A stretch of DNA of 64,000 nt from Haemophilus parainfluenzae. Lineage in GTDB: Bacteria; Pseudomonadota; Gammaproteobacteria; Enterobacterales; Pasteurellaceae. The position numbers and the translations under genes were made by a program. Shown here one piece after another: positions 1-8,335 of the stretch (position 1 is its first letter; each line of letters begins with the position of its first letter). The stretch spans positions 1,410,001-1,474,000 of the forward strand of contig NZ_CP063110.1 in assembly GCF_014931275.1 (NCBI RefSeq), read 5' to 3'. A model generated the notes under the pieces. It was not told where the DNA came from. It saw only the letters and a list, made by a program, of their open reading frames with translations, and did no database searches.

Positions 1-426
1 GCTTGTCCAGTCAAATAATGCACGCTCGCTTTCTGCAGTTTTCATTTCAACTTCTTGTAAGCCTTTATATTTTTCCAAGGCTTTTTCTAATTGCTCGCCT
101 TGTAAACCTCTACGCACCGCAACATCACGGAAGAAAGGCGTATCATATCGAGCATTTTTCTTAGCAAGAATGATCACTAAATGACTGCAATCATCTAATT
201 GATATTGCATGCCCCAGCTAAAAGGTTTGAGTTTATCGCGTAATGCTTTATTTTGAATAACTAAGAACTTCCACGGCTCAGAACCGACTGAGCTTGGTGA
301 TAAACGAGCAAATTCTAAAATTGCCGCAAAATCTTCTTGGCTAATTTTTTTATTCGGATCGTAATAACGTGTGGAACAGCGATTTTCGAATACTTGAAGC
401 ATTTGTTCGCGTGTAATTTGACTCAT
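1..426 (-). CDS. NAD(P)H-dependent nitroreductase, C-terminal part beyond window
   Basis: Flavin (FMN) nitroreductase of the NfsB/YfkO type, expected to reduce nitro-aromatics and quinones in the cytoplasm with NAD(P)H. The 142 visible codons begin at the ATG at 426 and run off the left edge. Seen: an N-terminal helix followed by the FMN-phosphate-binding segment RCSTRYYDP (about residues 16-24), and the family motif LSPSSVGSEPWKF (about 42-54). A purine-rich ribosome site lies just upstream. A USS at 467-475 sits between this gene and the ElyC-like gene on the same strand. The family is clear; the preferred substrate is not readable. Confidence 0.85.
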   Translation of the reverse strand, partial: MSQITREQMLQVFENRCSTRYYDPNKKISQEDFAAILEFARLSPSSVGSEPWKFLVIQNKALRDKLKPFSWGMQYQLDDCSHLVIILAKKNARYDTPFFRDVAVRRGLQGEQLEKALEKYKGLQEVEMKTAESERALFDWTS

Positions 427-474
427 GTTTTCTTCCTCTTAACATTATCTAATTTGTAATCTTTTGACCGCACT

Positions 475-1218
475 TTAGCGCTCTTTCCAATATCCAATCC
501 ACTCTTTGAGTAATTGCATATTTTTAGTAATTGCGCCACCTTGCGGAATAAAATGCATCATATTGAGTCCGTAACTGTCGGGCGTAATGCCTTCACCTAC
601 ACTTGCAGGTAACACATCAAAGCCTTGTTGTTGGAATAATAATTTTGCACGTTGCATATGCCATTCATTGGTGACTAAAATAATTTTATGAATACCTTCT
701 TTTTCCAATATCTGTTTGGTGAAAAGCGCATTTTCTTTAGTAGTAAGTGCTTTAGGTTCAATCCATTTTGTTGGCACATTAAAGAAGTTTTGAAGTTCTT
801 CTGCGGCGATTTTTGCCTCAATAGCGCCTGTTGGACTTGCCCCTGTAATTAATAATGGCAAGTTCGTTTCTTTTTGTAAGAAAGCAGCATAACGTAAGCG
901 TTCAAGTTGAATACCCGTTGAGGCTAATGGCGCATAAAGCTCTTTGCTATCACGTAAACCACCACCCAGTAAAACGATCGCTTGAGCTTGTTGATAATCT
1001 TGCAGTGTTAAATGATCTTCAGTAATGAGACTGTCTTTAAGTACTTGTGCAGTGTAAGGAATACTTAAAAGATAGAGTAGTGAGAAACCAAGTGCGGTCG
1101 AAATTCGGCTTAATTTTTTAAAATTGAATTTAGCTAGAATAAGTGAAAGTCCCCATAAAATTAAAATATTAAATGGGGGGAGAATCATAGCGGTAATGAG
1201 TTTTTTCAATTCAAACAT
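475..1218 (-). CDS. ElyC/YdcF-family (DUF218) inner-membrane protein
   Basis: A 247-residue DUF218 protein. Two N-terminal hydrophobic helices (about 9-29 and 41-57) precede the periplasmic domain with its hallmark motifs: IVLLGGG (81-87), TGAS (125-128), TTKENA (159-164) and VTNEWHMQRA (182-191). E. coli ElyC, which it resembles in N-terminal layout, affects peptidoglycan assembly and lipid-carrier use; other members are SanA and YdcF. It is the last gene of a tightly coupled unit: its ATG overlaps the stop of the pyruvyl transferase by one base (TAATG). The coupling suggests a role in handling an undecaprenyl-linked glycan rather than a general one; that is inference. Confidence 0.8.
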   Translation of the reverse strand: MFELKKLITAMILPPFNILILWGLSLILAKFNFKKLSRISTALGFSLLYLLSIPYTAQVLKDSLITEDHLTLQDYQQAQAIVLLGGGLRDSKELYAPLASTGIQLERLRYAAFLQKETNLPLLITGASPTGAIEAKIAAEELQNFFNVPTKWIEPKALTTKENALFTKQILEKEGIHKIILVTNEWHMQRAKLLFQQQGFDVLPASVGEGITPDSYGLNMMHFIPQGGAITKNMQLLKEWIGYWKER

Positions 1219-2174
1219 TATTTATCCAATTCAACGAAATCTAGCTCTTTTGTCCATAATTTTGCATAGCTACTATTTTTGCCATAAGAGTTATCGCAAA
1301 CACGATTTGGAATTTCTAACAAGCAAGAGAAAATATGACCATGTAAGCGAGTTGTGGTCACTTTGTCGTTCGATAAGAATACTTGCGCAACACGTTTTAC
1401 AATGCGCTGAGTATAGGCATACCAGAATTGATGGCAGAGATCTTTTAGCCAACTTAAACCAAATTTATTGGCCATTTTACTCATTCGCCAACTTAATGCT
1501 AAAACCACATCATCTTCGGTTGAAAGAATGTCTTCCCAGTCTTTTACATTGCTGTTGGCGGGCAGTTGCGCTAGGATATTTTTCTCTACATCACTTGCTT
1601 CAATATCTTTACGCAAGAAATAAAGTTGTTCACCCGTTGTGCCTTGCTTAGTTTCCATCGTGCCATAAAGCTGATGCGCCATATCCGGTGATAAATAAAC
1701 ATGATCAGAAAATTGTGCAAATAAATTCGCTGTTCTTTCGTCACGAGCCAGTAAATGGCAATCACCGTGGTTACGGAAAAGTGCGGCTGATTTTTGTAGA
1801 TTTTCTTCGTGCTTAAAATAAGCGGTTTGTGGCAACACAATAATGCGATTATTCGGAAAATGCGTCACCATTTCTTCACGGATTTTTTGATGCTGCGGAT
1901 AAAGATCACCAAAGTTACCGCCACCATGTAAAAGGATGGTGGTGTTTGGTGTAATTTTTGCTTTGACTTCTTCAAGATCTAAATCGTATTCACAGCGTTT
2001 TAAGGTCACATTAATGTGGTGATCTTTAAAAAATTGTTCGGTTCCGTGATAAATCAGTAAATCGCCCACGTTCAAATGAAGCGGGTAGTCAAAATAAAAT
2101 ACGTCGTTTTTATCTTTGATCAGTTCGACAATAGGATTCAGTTTGTTTTTTAAATCAATAAGGAGTTGATTCAT
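1218..2174 (-). CDS. polysaccharide pyruvyl transferase family protein
   Basis: A 318-residue member of the polysaccharide pyruvyl transferase family (PF04230), which adds pyruvate ketals from phosphoenolpyruvate to sugars of surface glycans. Seen: NVGDLLIYHG (35-44), LHGGGNFGDLYPQHQ (82-96), VLPQT (113-117) and the late TTRLHGHIF motif (about 275-283), in family order. No signal peptide, so it should act in the cytoplasm or at the membrane face. Its start overlaps the end of the upstream flippase gene by four bases and its stop overlaps the ElyC-like gene, so the three are translationally coupled. No glycosyltransferase is next to it. Acceptor sugar unknown. Confidence 0.82.
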   Translation of the reverse strand: MNQLLIDLKNKLNPIVELIKDKNDVFYFDYPLHLNVGDLLIYHGTEQFFKDHHINVTLKRCEYDLDLEEVKAKITPNTTILLHGGGNFGDLYPQHQKIREEMVTHFPNNRIIVLPQTAYFKHEENLQKSAALFRNHGDCHLLARDERTANLFAQFSDHVYLSPDMAHQLYGTMETKQGTTGEQLYFLRKDIEASDVEKNILAQLPANSNVKDWEDILSTEDDVVLALSWRMSKMANKFGLSWLKDLCHQFWYAYTQRIVKRVAQVFLSNDKVTTTRLHGHIFSCLLEIPNRVCDNSYGKNSSYAKLWTKELDFVELDK

Positions 2175-3694
2175 TTTTTTACTCTTTTCTTTAAATAGCT
2201 AAACAAGAAATTTTTTTCTGCTGTGTTTAATCCGAAGATTAAAATGACACAGATTAATACCATTTCTAAGATGAAAGATTGTCCAATAAATTCCAATAAA
2301 GAATAACTGCGAGTAGTATCGGATATATAGATGATACCTAATAGCAGGCCAAATACTACGCCAACATTCATTAAATATGAGACAAATTCTTTGTGGTTAA
2401 ATTTAATTTTTTTATTAATAAAATATAATCGATAGATTTGTGAGATGACCATCGTACTAAATTTACCCACAAAGGCAAATACTGGATTGTAACCTAGTGT
2501 GAACAAATAATAAGCTAATGGCACCGTACAAAGATCGATTAATGCTACGATGATATTGTATTGTTTTACGGTAGATGTGCCAATCGCTAATGCACTCATC
2601 CAAAATGCCCCTGCCATCGCACTGATCAATAAGCAAGCAATAATAGCTTGTACAAGTTGTTCAGTATATTGCGGAAGATGATCGCCTAGCCAGAATGTCA
2701 GTAAGGTATGGGTGAAATACAATACAGGCGCAGAGAGAATCGCCATTAAATAAAGTGAATATTTTGAAATACCAAGAATTAATTGGCGATTGCGATCATA
2801 ATCTTTTGCCGCATAAGATTGGACTAACTGCGGATTAGCCGCCATTTGGAAATTATTTACAAAGCTGTAAACGGCACCTTCTACTTGTGTTGCAATCGCA
2901 ACAGCGGCATTGACTGCCACACCAAAGAATAAGTTAGACACCATATTCAAGCCTTGGGTCGAACCTACATAAGCAACTTGTCCCATGAGCATCCAACCGG
3001 AAAAACTCACCATTTCTTTGGTTTTGCTTAAATCTTTATATAAGCGGAAACGCGCAGCCTCTTTGAAATAATATTTAGTGAATAACACATAAAGAGAGAG
3101 CACGATTAAACTGACTGAAAGCAATAAGCAGCCATAAGTAATCAACTTATCGTAATGTGTGATGTGGCTTAAGATAAAGACAGAAGTTAGCTTTAAAATG
3201 GTTTCACCTAATCCCAACCAAGCATAGAATCCCATTTTCTCATGTGCAACAATCATGGCATTAAATGGCACCTTGATGATTTCAACAAGGGCAATAATTA
3301 ATGCTAATTGGTAAACGATATTTGCGGCTTGCAAGCGTTCAGCGGGGATCACCAATTTGTGATTTAAAAACCATAAACCTACGGTTTCAGCTAACACGAA
3401 TACGATAAAAATAATGAGTAGGTGATTTAAGATACTAATATTAAAGACTTTATTGACACGTTGAATGTCATTCGAGGCTTTTTCTACGTTAATAAAACGC
3501 TGAGTAGTGGCGGTCATTGTGCCATTAAAAAAGGAAAATAAGACCACGACCCCCATCACAATGTTATAGATACCAAAATCTTCTACTCCCAAAACCTGTA
3601 ATACCACACGAGAGATATACAGCATGGCTCCCATGTTGAAAAGCATTCGGATGTAGAGAAATAGCGTATTTTTTGCAATGGTTTTATTTGACAT
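2171..3694 (-). CDS. Wzx-like oligosaccharide flippase
   Basis: A 507-residue polytopic membrane protein of the polysaccharide transporter (PST/MATE-like) superfamily, expected to flip a lipid-linked oligosaccharide across the inner membrane. About 12-14 hydrophobic segments span the whole length; the N-terminus (NTLFLYIRMLFNMGAMLYIS) and the following VLGVEDFGIYNIV are typical of flippases. I chose the ATG at 3694: an in-frame ATG at 3775 exists, but a good promoter (-35 at 3748-3753, -10 at 3725-3730) would start transcription downstream of it, and the first 27 residues look untranslated. First gene of the flippase, pyruvyl transferase, ElyC-like unit. Confidence 0.83.
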   Translation of the reverse strand: MSNKTIAKNTLFLYIRMLFNMGAMLYISRVVLQVLGVEDFGIYNIVMGVVVLFSFFNGTMTATTQRFINVEKASNDIQRVNKVFNISILNHLLIIFIVFVLAETVGLWFLNHKLVIPAERLQAANIVYQLALIIALVEIIKVPFNAMIVAHEKMGFYAWLGLGETILKLTSVFILSHITHYDKLITYGCLLLSVSLIVLSLYVLFTKYYFKEAARFRLYKDLSKTKEMVSFSGWMLMGQVAYVGSTQGLNMVSNLFFGVAVNAAVAIATQVEGAVYSFVNNFQMAANPQLVQSYAAKDYDRNRQLILGISKYSLYLMAILSAPVLYFTHTLLTFWLGDHLPQYTEQLVQAIIACLLISAMAGAFWMSALAIGTSTVKQYNIIVALIDLCTVPLAYYLFTLGYNPVFAFVGKFSTMVISQIYRLYFINKKIKFNHKEFVSYLMNVGVVFGLLLGIIYISDTTRSYSLLEFIGQSFILEMVLICVILIFGLNTAEKNFLFSYLKKRVKK

Positions 3695-3724
3695 TGTGAA
3701 AATGGAATTAGAAAAATTGGGGGA

Positions 3725-3753
3725 ATTATAGGGGGGATTGGGGTGTGTAGCAA
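3725..3753 (-). promoter_or_regulatory. sigma-70 promoter of the flippase unit
   Basis: On the minus strand TTGCTA (3748-3753), a 17-base spacer and TATAAT (3725-3730). The predicted start near 3718 lies between the two candidate ATGs and decides for the inner one at 3694. Confidence 0.6.
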
Positions 3754-3796
3754 GCATTGTGCAAGTTCTAAGCAATTGTACGGGCGTAGTAAAAAG

Positions 3797-3823
3797 AAAA
3801 GGCTAAATATAATTTAGCCTTTT
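3797..3823. terminator. bidirectional terminator after the SbmA-like ABC transporter
   Basis: Stem AAAAGGCTAAAT / ATTTAGCCTTTT with a 3-base loop, starting 6 bases beyond the stop of the minus-strand ABC gene. A on one side and T on the other allow use in both directions. Confidence 0.75.
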
Positions 3824-3828
3824 GTTAT

Positions 3829-5589
3829 TTAGACGATGCAGACTGCCAAATCCAATTGTTTGTTATGGAATTGATGTAATGTACCACGATGGCCGACACT
3901 TAGAATGATCATATTGGGTAACCGCTCTTTAATTGTTTTATAAAGGAGGTATTCTGTTGGCTCATCAAGTGCTGATGTGGTTTCATCTAAAAAGACCACT
4001 TCAGGCTTCGTCAGTAAAATCCGAATAAATGCCACACGCTGTAATTCACCTGGTGACAAAATTGATTGCCAATCGTTATCTATATCAAGACTATGAAGGT
4101 ATTTATCCAAACAGCAATCCGCGAGTGTTTTTTCCAATTCAGGATGATAAGGATCAATATCTGGATAGCAAATCGCTTCACGTAACGTGCCTTGTGGCAT
4201 ATAAGGACATTGTGGTAAGAATAAACTGGTCACACAAGGATGTTCTACCAGACCCACTGTCTCAAAAGGATAAATTCCCGCCATTGCTTTTAATAGCGAT
4301 GTTTTCCCTGTGCCAGATGGACCTTGAATTAATAAAGCATCACCATTTTTTAATTCAATATTTAAGTTATTAAGCAACAATCTGCCTTGCTCATCTTTAA
4401 TACCAAAATTTGATAATGCAACACGGTTAGAACATTTCATGGGTTGATGAATTTCTAAATGATCTAATTCATCCAACTTAGTCATAAAACCATAAAGACG
4501 ATTTAAACGCGCTTGGTAGAGCGTAAATTCTTCATAGAACAAACGGAAGAAGGAAAGTGCGGTCATTAATCGGTTAAATGCTTGCACAGTTTGGTGCATA
4601 TCGCCCAATTTGATTTGTCCGGTGAAAAAACGAGGCGCTTGCAGCATTAACGGTAAGAGTTTTGCAACGCGCGTGACACTTCCATTAAAGCCGTCTAATC
4701 CCAACATTCTCAACACAATTGCCCAACGGTTATGAATAATTTCGGCAAATTTGTTTTTCAGTAAATGCTGTTCTTGTTGTTCACCTTGATAGAATGCAAT
4801 ACTTTCCGCATTATCTCGCACTCGAATTAAAGAATAACGGTAGTCACCATTGAGTTTTTCTTTATTAAAATTCAGCTTGATTAAAGGGTGACCAATCCAA
4901 ACGGACATTAACGTTGCGAGGATAATAAAGGCATAAATAAAGAAAACAACACCTTTTTCGATATTCAAGCCGAAAAGACTCAACACACCAGAAAGTGACC
5001 AAAGAATGATGGTAAATTCAATGGTAGTCAGAATCGAATTAATCATTCCCCGCACAATTTTAACGGTACTACTGATAAATTCACGTGCATCTTGTTCAAT
5101 ACGTTGATCAATATTATCGGGCAGATCTTTTTCGTATTTGAGGCGATAGTATTTTTTATTTTCTAACCATCGTTTAACAAGGACTTTATTCAAGCTTTCC
5201 AACCAACGGATTTCAAATACTTGTTGCAAGAAATAATCGGCGATGGAGTGGATAACTTGTACCAATACTAAGAGGGCATTCAGTTTTGCAAAGAACCAAA
5301 ACTTATCCGTATCTAATTCCTGCATTGAGCTATAAAGCCCGTTATAGAAAAAAGAGTTGAGTACGCTGAAACGCACTTCTAACAAAATCATGGTAAACAA
5401 CACCAGTAGCATAACGATGATTTTGATGCTGTTACGGCGATTAATCGAAGGGGATGCAATATGCCAAAACTTCTGACCGAATGTGGTTTGTTTGAGTACC
5501 AGTGTCGTCACGCTAAAGCACACAATCACCCAGAAAAGTGCGGTCAAAATCCAGCTTAAACTTGAGTTAAGTTCAGTTTGCCAATTCAT
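3829..5589 (-). CDS. SbmA/BacA-type ABC transporter, permease fused to ATPase
   Basis: A 586-residue half-transporter with an N-terminal ABC_membrane_2 domain (several membrane helices to about residue 330) and a C-terminal ATPase. Walker A GPSGTGKT is at 423-430, the signature LSPGE at 511-515, Walker B VVFLDE at 531-536 and the H-loop GHR at 566-568; the signature has P in place of the usual G. Relatives include E. coli YddA and the vitamin B12/bleomycin/antimicrobial-peptide importers. It lies directly downstream of a TonB-dependent receptor gene on the same strand, separated by a terminator, so it may move the ligand delivered by that receptor; this is inference. A USS lies inside each of the two domains (about 4557 and 5535). 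Confidence 0.85.
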   Translation of the reverse strand: MNWQTELNSSLSWILTALFWVIVCFSVTTLVLKQTTFGQKFWHIASPSINRRNSIKIIVMLLVLFTMILLEVRFSVLNSFFYNGLYSSMQELDTDKFWFFAKLNALLVLVQVIHSIADYFLQQVFEIRWLESLNKVLVKRWLENKKYYRLKYEKDLPDNIDQRIEQDAREFISSTVKIVRGMINSILTTIEFTIILWSLSGVLSLFGLNIEKGVVFFIYAFIILATLMSVWIGHPLIKLNFNKEKLNGDYRYSLIRVRDNAESIAFYQGEQQEQHLLKNKFAEIIHNRWAIVLRMLGLDGFNGSVTRVAKLLPLMLQAPRFFTGQIKLGDMHQTVQAFNRLMTALSFFRLFYEEFTLYQARLNRLYGFMTKLDELDHLEIHQPMKCSNRVALSNFGIKDEQGRLLLNNLNIELKNGDALLIQGPSGTGKTSLLKAMAGIYPFETVGLVEHPCVTSLFLPQCPYMPQGTLREAICYPDIDPYHPELEKTLADCCLDKYLHSLDIDNDWQSILSPGELQRVAFIRILLTKPEVVFLDETTSALDEPTEYLLYKTIKERLPNMIILSVGHRGTLHQFHNKQLDLAVCIV

Positions 5590-5610
5590 TGATTATCCAT
5601 AAAGTAAAAA

Positions 5611-5637
5611 ACGAAAAAAGGGCGAAATGATTCGCCC
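5611..5637 (-). terminator. terminator of the TonB-dependent receptor gene
   Basis: Minus-strand hairpin GGGCGAA-TCAT-TTCGCCC (5620-5637) followed by TTTTTTCGT, 18 bases after the receptor stop codon. It should limit but need not abolish read-through into the ABC gene that starts at 5589. Confidence 0.8.
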
Positions 5638-5654
5638 TCGTATTGTGCGCTCAA

Positions 5655-7838
5655 TTAAAACTCAACTTTCGTGTTGAAGATAAATTCACGTCCATAACCT
5701 AATGCAACAGGGATTAACGTGTTTGTTGCGTTACCAGAGGTGGATGGATAGTAAGTTTTATCTGCTAAGTTTTTACCGTTAAGTTGGAAAGACACTTTCT
5801 TGCCAGAGATTTTGGTATCGTAAGCAATAAAGGCATCATATACCATGGCATGAGGTAATTTGTATGCTTTTGTGTAATCACTGTTATAAGCATGCCAAGA
5901 ACCTAAATAACGAGCACCACCACCAACACGGATGTTACCAAAATCAAATTCACCTACGTTATAAGCTAAGAATAGAGAAGCTTGATGTTTTGGTACACCA
6001 GAAAGTTGTTGATTTACCGCATCAGGATAAAGTTCATTTTCAAGTGATTTTACCTTGGTGTAGGTATAGTTAGCCGCTACGCTTAGACTATCCGTAATTT
6101 GACCATTAAGATCGAATTCCACACCACGAGAACGTTGTTTGCCGACGATATTCAATTGCGCATTTGAACCAGAACCAACAGCCTCAGCTACATTACGTTT
6201 GCTGATATTGAATAATGCTAGTGTTGCATTGAAACCTGAGTTTTCGTATTTTGCACCAATTTCAAAAGATTTACCTTGTTCTGGTTTTAAATCGCCGCTA
6301 ACAGGTGTTGCCACACTCATTTGTGGACGGAAAGACTCAGAGTAGTTTGCAAAGGTCGCAATATGTGGCGTAAATTTATATACGGCACCTAATTGATACA
6401 ATAATTTACCATCGTGCTGATTGGTATTTCCGGTTTTTGTTAGATTTTGACCTTTTTTACAGTTTGCTGCATTTAAGCAATGACGTCCTGCAAATTGATC
6501 AAAGTACTCATAACGTAAACCACCCGTCATGATAAAGTTATCTGTTAAGTAGGCGGTATCTTGAATATAAACACCAACAGTTTTGAGATAGTTATATTGG
6601 TAGGCGTTGCCGTTACCATTTTTATGTTCCGCAACAGGGCTAGTATAGTTTGGATTATCAATATTGATATCAGAATTTGTAATACCTTTGTTATAAATCG
6701 GTCCAAGATCACGAATATTACGCATTGCATCAATACCCGCTACAAAGCGGTTAGCGATATTACCAATACCAAATTCACCAACGATATTTAATGTACCGCT
6801 ATGAACGCGTTGATCGCCTTGTTGCTGTTCAATTGCACGGCGGGCTGTACGTGTTTTAACGTTAACATTTGTAATACGAGCTTGATCGTAGAAATATTTG
6901 TAACGAGCGTAGCTATAACCCGCATTTAATTTCCAACCATCACTTAATTTGTGCTCAATTTTGAAATCAATGTTATCGGTTTTTGCGGTTGTTTCATTAT
7001 TTGGTTCATCTAAACGACGCGATACTGGAATATCCGGTAATGCATTAGTTGCAGTTAAAAGATTAGTACCACGATCAAATGGCTCAAGAATATCTTTGTG
7101 TTCATAAGAAAGAAGCACTTTAGTTTTATCATTTTCCCAAGAAAGAGAGGGTGCGTAAGTCGTGTTTTTCACTTTGCCAAAATTACGCCAGTAGTCTTTT
7201 TCTTGTTTATCATAGATAAAGCGGTAAGCGAAACCATTTCCTAAACCGCCGGTGAAGTCCAATTGTGTTCCCCATAGGCTATGATTACCTAAGGTCCCAC
7301 CAATGACATAACGAGGTGTTTGTTGTGGTTTTTTAGTAATGATATTGACCACGCCACCTGGATCTTGAATACCATAAAGCACAGATGCAGGCCCTTTTAA
7401 AACTTCAACGGTTTCAGTTGTCGCGCTAAAGTTTTTAGCTGGGCCAGCTTGTAAACCGTTACGCATAATCGAGTTGTCACGGTTTCCACCAAAACCACGT
7501 TTCTGAATAGAGTCAAACATACCACCTAATGTATTCGCTTGACTTACACCACTGACATTATAAAGCGCATCAATGAGTGATTCAGGTTTGCGATCTTCCA
7601 ATAGTTTGGTTGAAAGAATATTTACTGTGTTTGGTGTGTCGAATACAGGTACTTCAGCTTTCGATACAACGGATGTCCCGGTTGTTTGATAACCATTTTG
7701 TTTAATCCCCGTATCTTGAACATTGATTTGCTCAAGCACTTCGGTGTTTGTATTTGCGGCTTGTTCAGTTTCTGCAAAAGTAGAAGCGGAGAAACTCGCC
7801 AAAAGTGCGGTTGAAATAAGGCTTAATTTAAATTTCAT
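5655..7838 (-). CDS. TonB-dependent siderophore-type outer-membrane receptor
   Basis: A 727-residue TonB-dependent receptor. Signal peptide 1-22 (cut after ASTFA), a TonB-box-like segment EQINV near 36-40, then a plug domain with [11 protein letters not shown] and [13 protein letters not shown] typical of siderophore receptors (FhuE/FoxA type), then a long beta-barrel ending in F (terminal KVEF). A Cys pair in an outer loop (HCLNAANC) may form a disulfide. The natural ligand cannot be told. Upstream is a sigma-70 promoter with an ATACAAAT...ATTTGTAT palindrome resembling a Fur box and a PurR/LacI-type palindrome in its spacer, so iron control is likely. The SbmA-like ABC transporter follows. 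No periplasmic binding protein or siderophore reductase is nearby. Confidence 0.9.
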   Translation of the reverse strand: MKFKLSLISTALLASFSASTFAETEQAANTNTEVLEQINVQDTGIKQNGYQTTGTSVVSKAEVPVFDTPNTVNILSTKLLEDRKPESLIDALYNVSGVSQANTLGGMFDSIQKRGFGGNRDNSIMRNGLQAGPAKNFSATTETVEVLKGPASVLYGIQDPGGVVNIITKKPQQTPRYVIGGTLGNHSLWGTQLDFTGGLGNGFAYRFIYDKQEKDYWRNFGKVKNTTYAPSLSWENDKTKVLLSYEHKDILEPFDRGTNLLTATNALPDIPVSRRLDEPNNETTAKTDNIDFKIEHKLSDGWKLNAGYSYARYKYFYDQARITNVNVKTRTARRAIEQQQGDQRVHSGTLNIVGEFGIGNIANRFVAGIDAMRNIRDLGPIYNKGITNSDINIDNPNYTSPVAEHKNGNGNAYQYNYLKTVGVYIQDTAYLTDNFIMTGGLRYEYFDQFAGRHCLNAANCKKGQNLTKTGNTNQHDGKLLYQLGAVYKFTPHIATFANYSESFRPQMSVATPVSGDLKPEQGKSFEIGAKYENSGFNATLALFNISKRNVAEAVGSGSNAQLNIVGKQRSRGVEFDLNGQITDSLSVAANYTYTKVKSLENELYPDAVNQQLSGVPKHQASLFLAYNVGEFDFGNIRVGGGARYLGSWHAYNSDYTKAYKLPHAMVYDAFIAYDTKISGKKVSFQLNGKNLADKTYYPSTSGNATNTLIPVALGYGREFIFNTKVEF

Positions 7839-7883
7839 AATTGTTTTCCGATATATAACCCGATAGATAATAAAAGAGCCGCA

Positions 7884-7912
7884 AGTATAGCGAAAACGTT
7901 TACGTTAATCAA
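7884..7912 (-). promoter_or_regulatory. promoter of the TonB-dependent receptor gene, with operator-like spacer
   Basis: Minus strand: TTGATT (7907-7912), exactly 17 bases, TATACT (7884-7889). The spacer reads AACGTAAACGTTTTCGC, holding the palindrome AAACGTTT (7894-7901). The stretch matches the E. coli PurR consensus at most fixed positions, two mismatches, and is also a generic LacI-family shape. The start codon is about 40 bases downstream of the predicted start site. Confidence 0.65.
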
Positions 7913-7934
7913 TACAAATTATTTTCATTTGTAT
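7912..7934. promoter_or_regulatory. probable Fur box upstream of the TonB-dependent receptor
   Basis: A perfect 8-base inverted repeat ATACAAAT-N7-ATTTGTAT, abutting the -35 of the receptor promoter. The centre (AAATTATTTTCATTT) resembles Fur sites, but the fit to the 19-base consensus is only about 11 of 19, so the call rests partly on the gene's function. Confidence 0.5.
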
Positions 7935-7978
7935 GTATGCTTTATTCAGAAAAAATTTATTCAAATTAAACAGGGGAT

Positions 7979-8013
7979 AAAAAGAAAAATCCCAAGCTAA
8001 AAAGCTTGGGATT
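7979..8013 (-). terminator. terminator beyond the distal tRNA-end repeat
   Basis: Minus-strand hairpin AATCCCAAGCT-4-AGCTTGGGATT followed by TTTTCTTTTT. It sits 7 bases beyond the distal copy of the tRNA 3' end, and is probably the terminator tRNA-Val had before the island inserted. Confidence 0.8.
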
Positions 8014-8019
8014 GTAATA

Positions 8020-8035
8020 TGGTGCGACTAGCTGG
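8020..8035. repeat. distal att copy: 16-base repeat of the tRNA-Val 3' end
   Basis: TGGTGCGACTAGCTGG is identical to 10047-10062. The flanking bases differ on both sides (8019 A versus 10046 G; 8036 C versus 10063 A), so 16 bases is the full perfect repeat. Confidence 0.85.
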
Positions 8036-8076
8036 CAGTTAAATTTTGTTATAAATCAGTTGGATAATATGATTCT

Positions 8077-8093
8077 GGCGTAATTTTGGCGTA
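8077..8093. repeat. GGCGTAATT tandem, left copy (possible integrase arm sites)
   Basis: GGCGTAATTTTGGCGTA, two units 11 bases apart, 42 bases inside the distal tRNA-end repeat. The same 17 bases recur in the same orientation at 9873-9889. Short direct repeats flanking a core site are typical of tyrosine-recombinase arm sites; this is inference. Confidence 0.6.
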
Positions 8094-8314
8094 GTCATTG
8101 TAAACAGTAAACAATAAAAGTGACTTCTTTTGTTTGTGATGTGGCTAATGGCGCATCTAAAAAAGATATATTACTTATCAAAGATATTTAAATAAGAGCC
8201 GATTAGATTGGAAAGTATTAAGCAATAAGGAAGTAAAAGAGCTCTAAAGATTATAGCATAAGAACACTATCAGAAAATGATTTCTTGAAATTAGTGATGA
8301 AATCTAATAAAAGG

Positions 8315-8335
8315 AAACCGCCATAGTAGCGGTTT
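8315..8335 (-). terminator. terminator of the Abi_2 gene
   Basis: Minus-strand hairpin AAACCGC-7-GCGGTTT overlapping the stop codon at 8334-8336, followed by CCTTTTATT. Confidence 0.65.

Larger units (their letters stand above)
7839..8333. other. intergenic stretch: receptor promoter, terminator, island end
   Basis: A 495-base gap. From the left it holds the receptor promoter and its two palindromes, a strong minus-strand terminator (7979-8013), the distal copy of the tRNA-Val 3' end (8020-8035), the GGCGTAATT tandem (8077-8093) and the terminator of the Abi gene (8315-8335). Between 8100 and 8310 I see only short open frames with stops, probably decayed DNA. Confidence 0.6.

Noticed and set aside
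3694-3775. Longer start for the flippase at 3775
   Set aside because: The promoter's -10 and predicted start lie downstream of that ATG, and the added residues look non-coding.
7839-8333. Decayed genes in the left part of the island
   Set aside because: Only short frames with stops and no recognisable protein; nothing can be supported.
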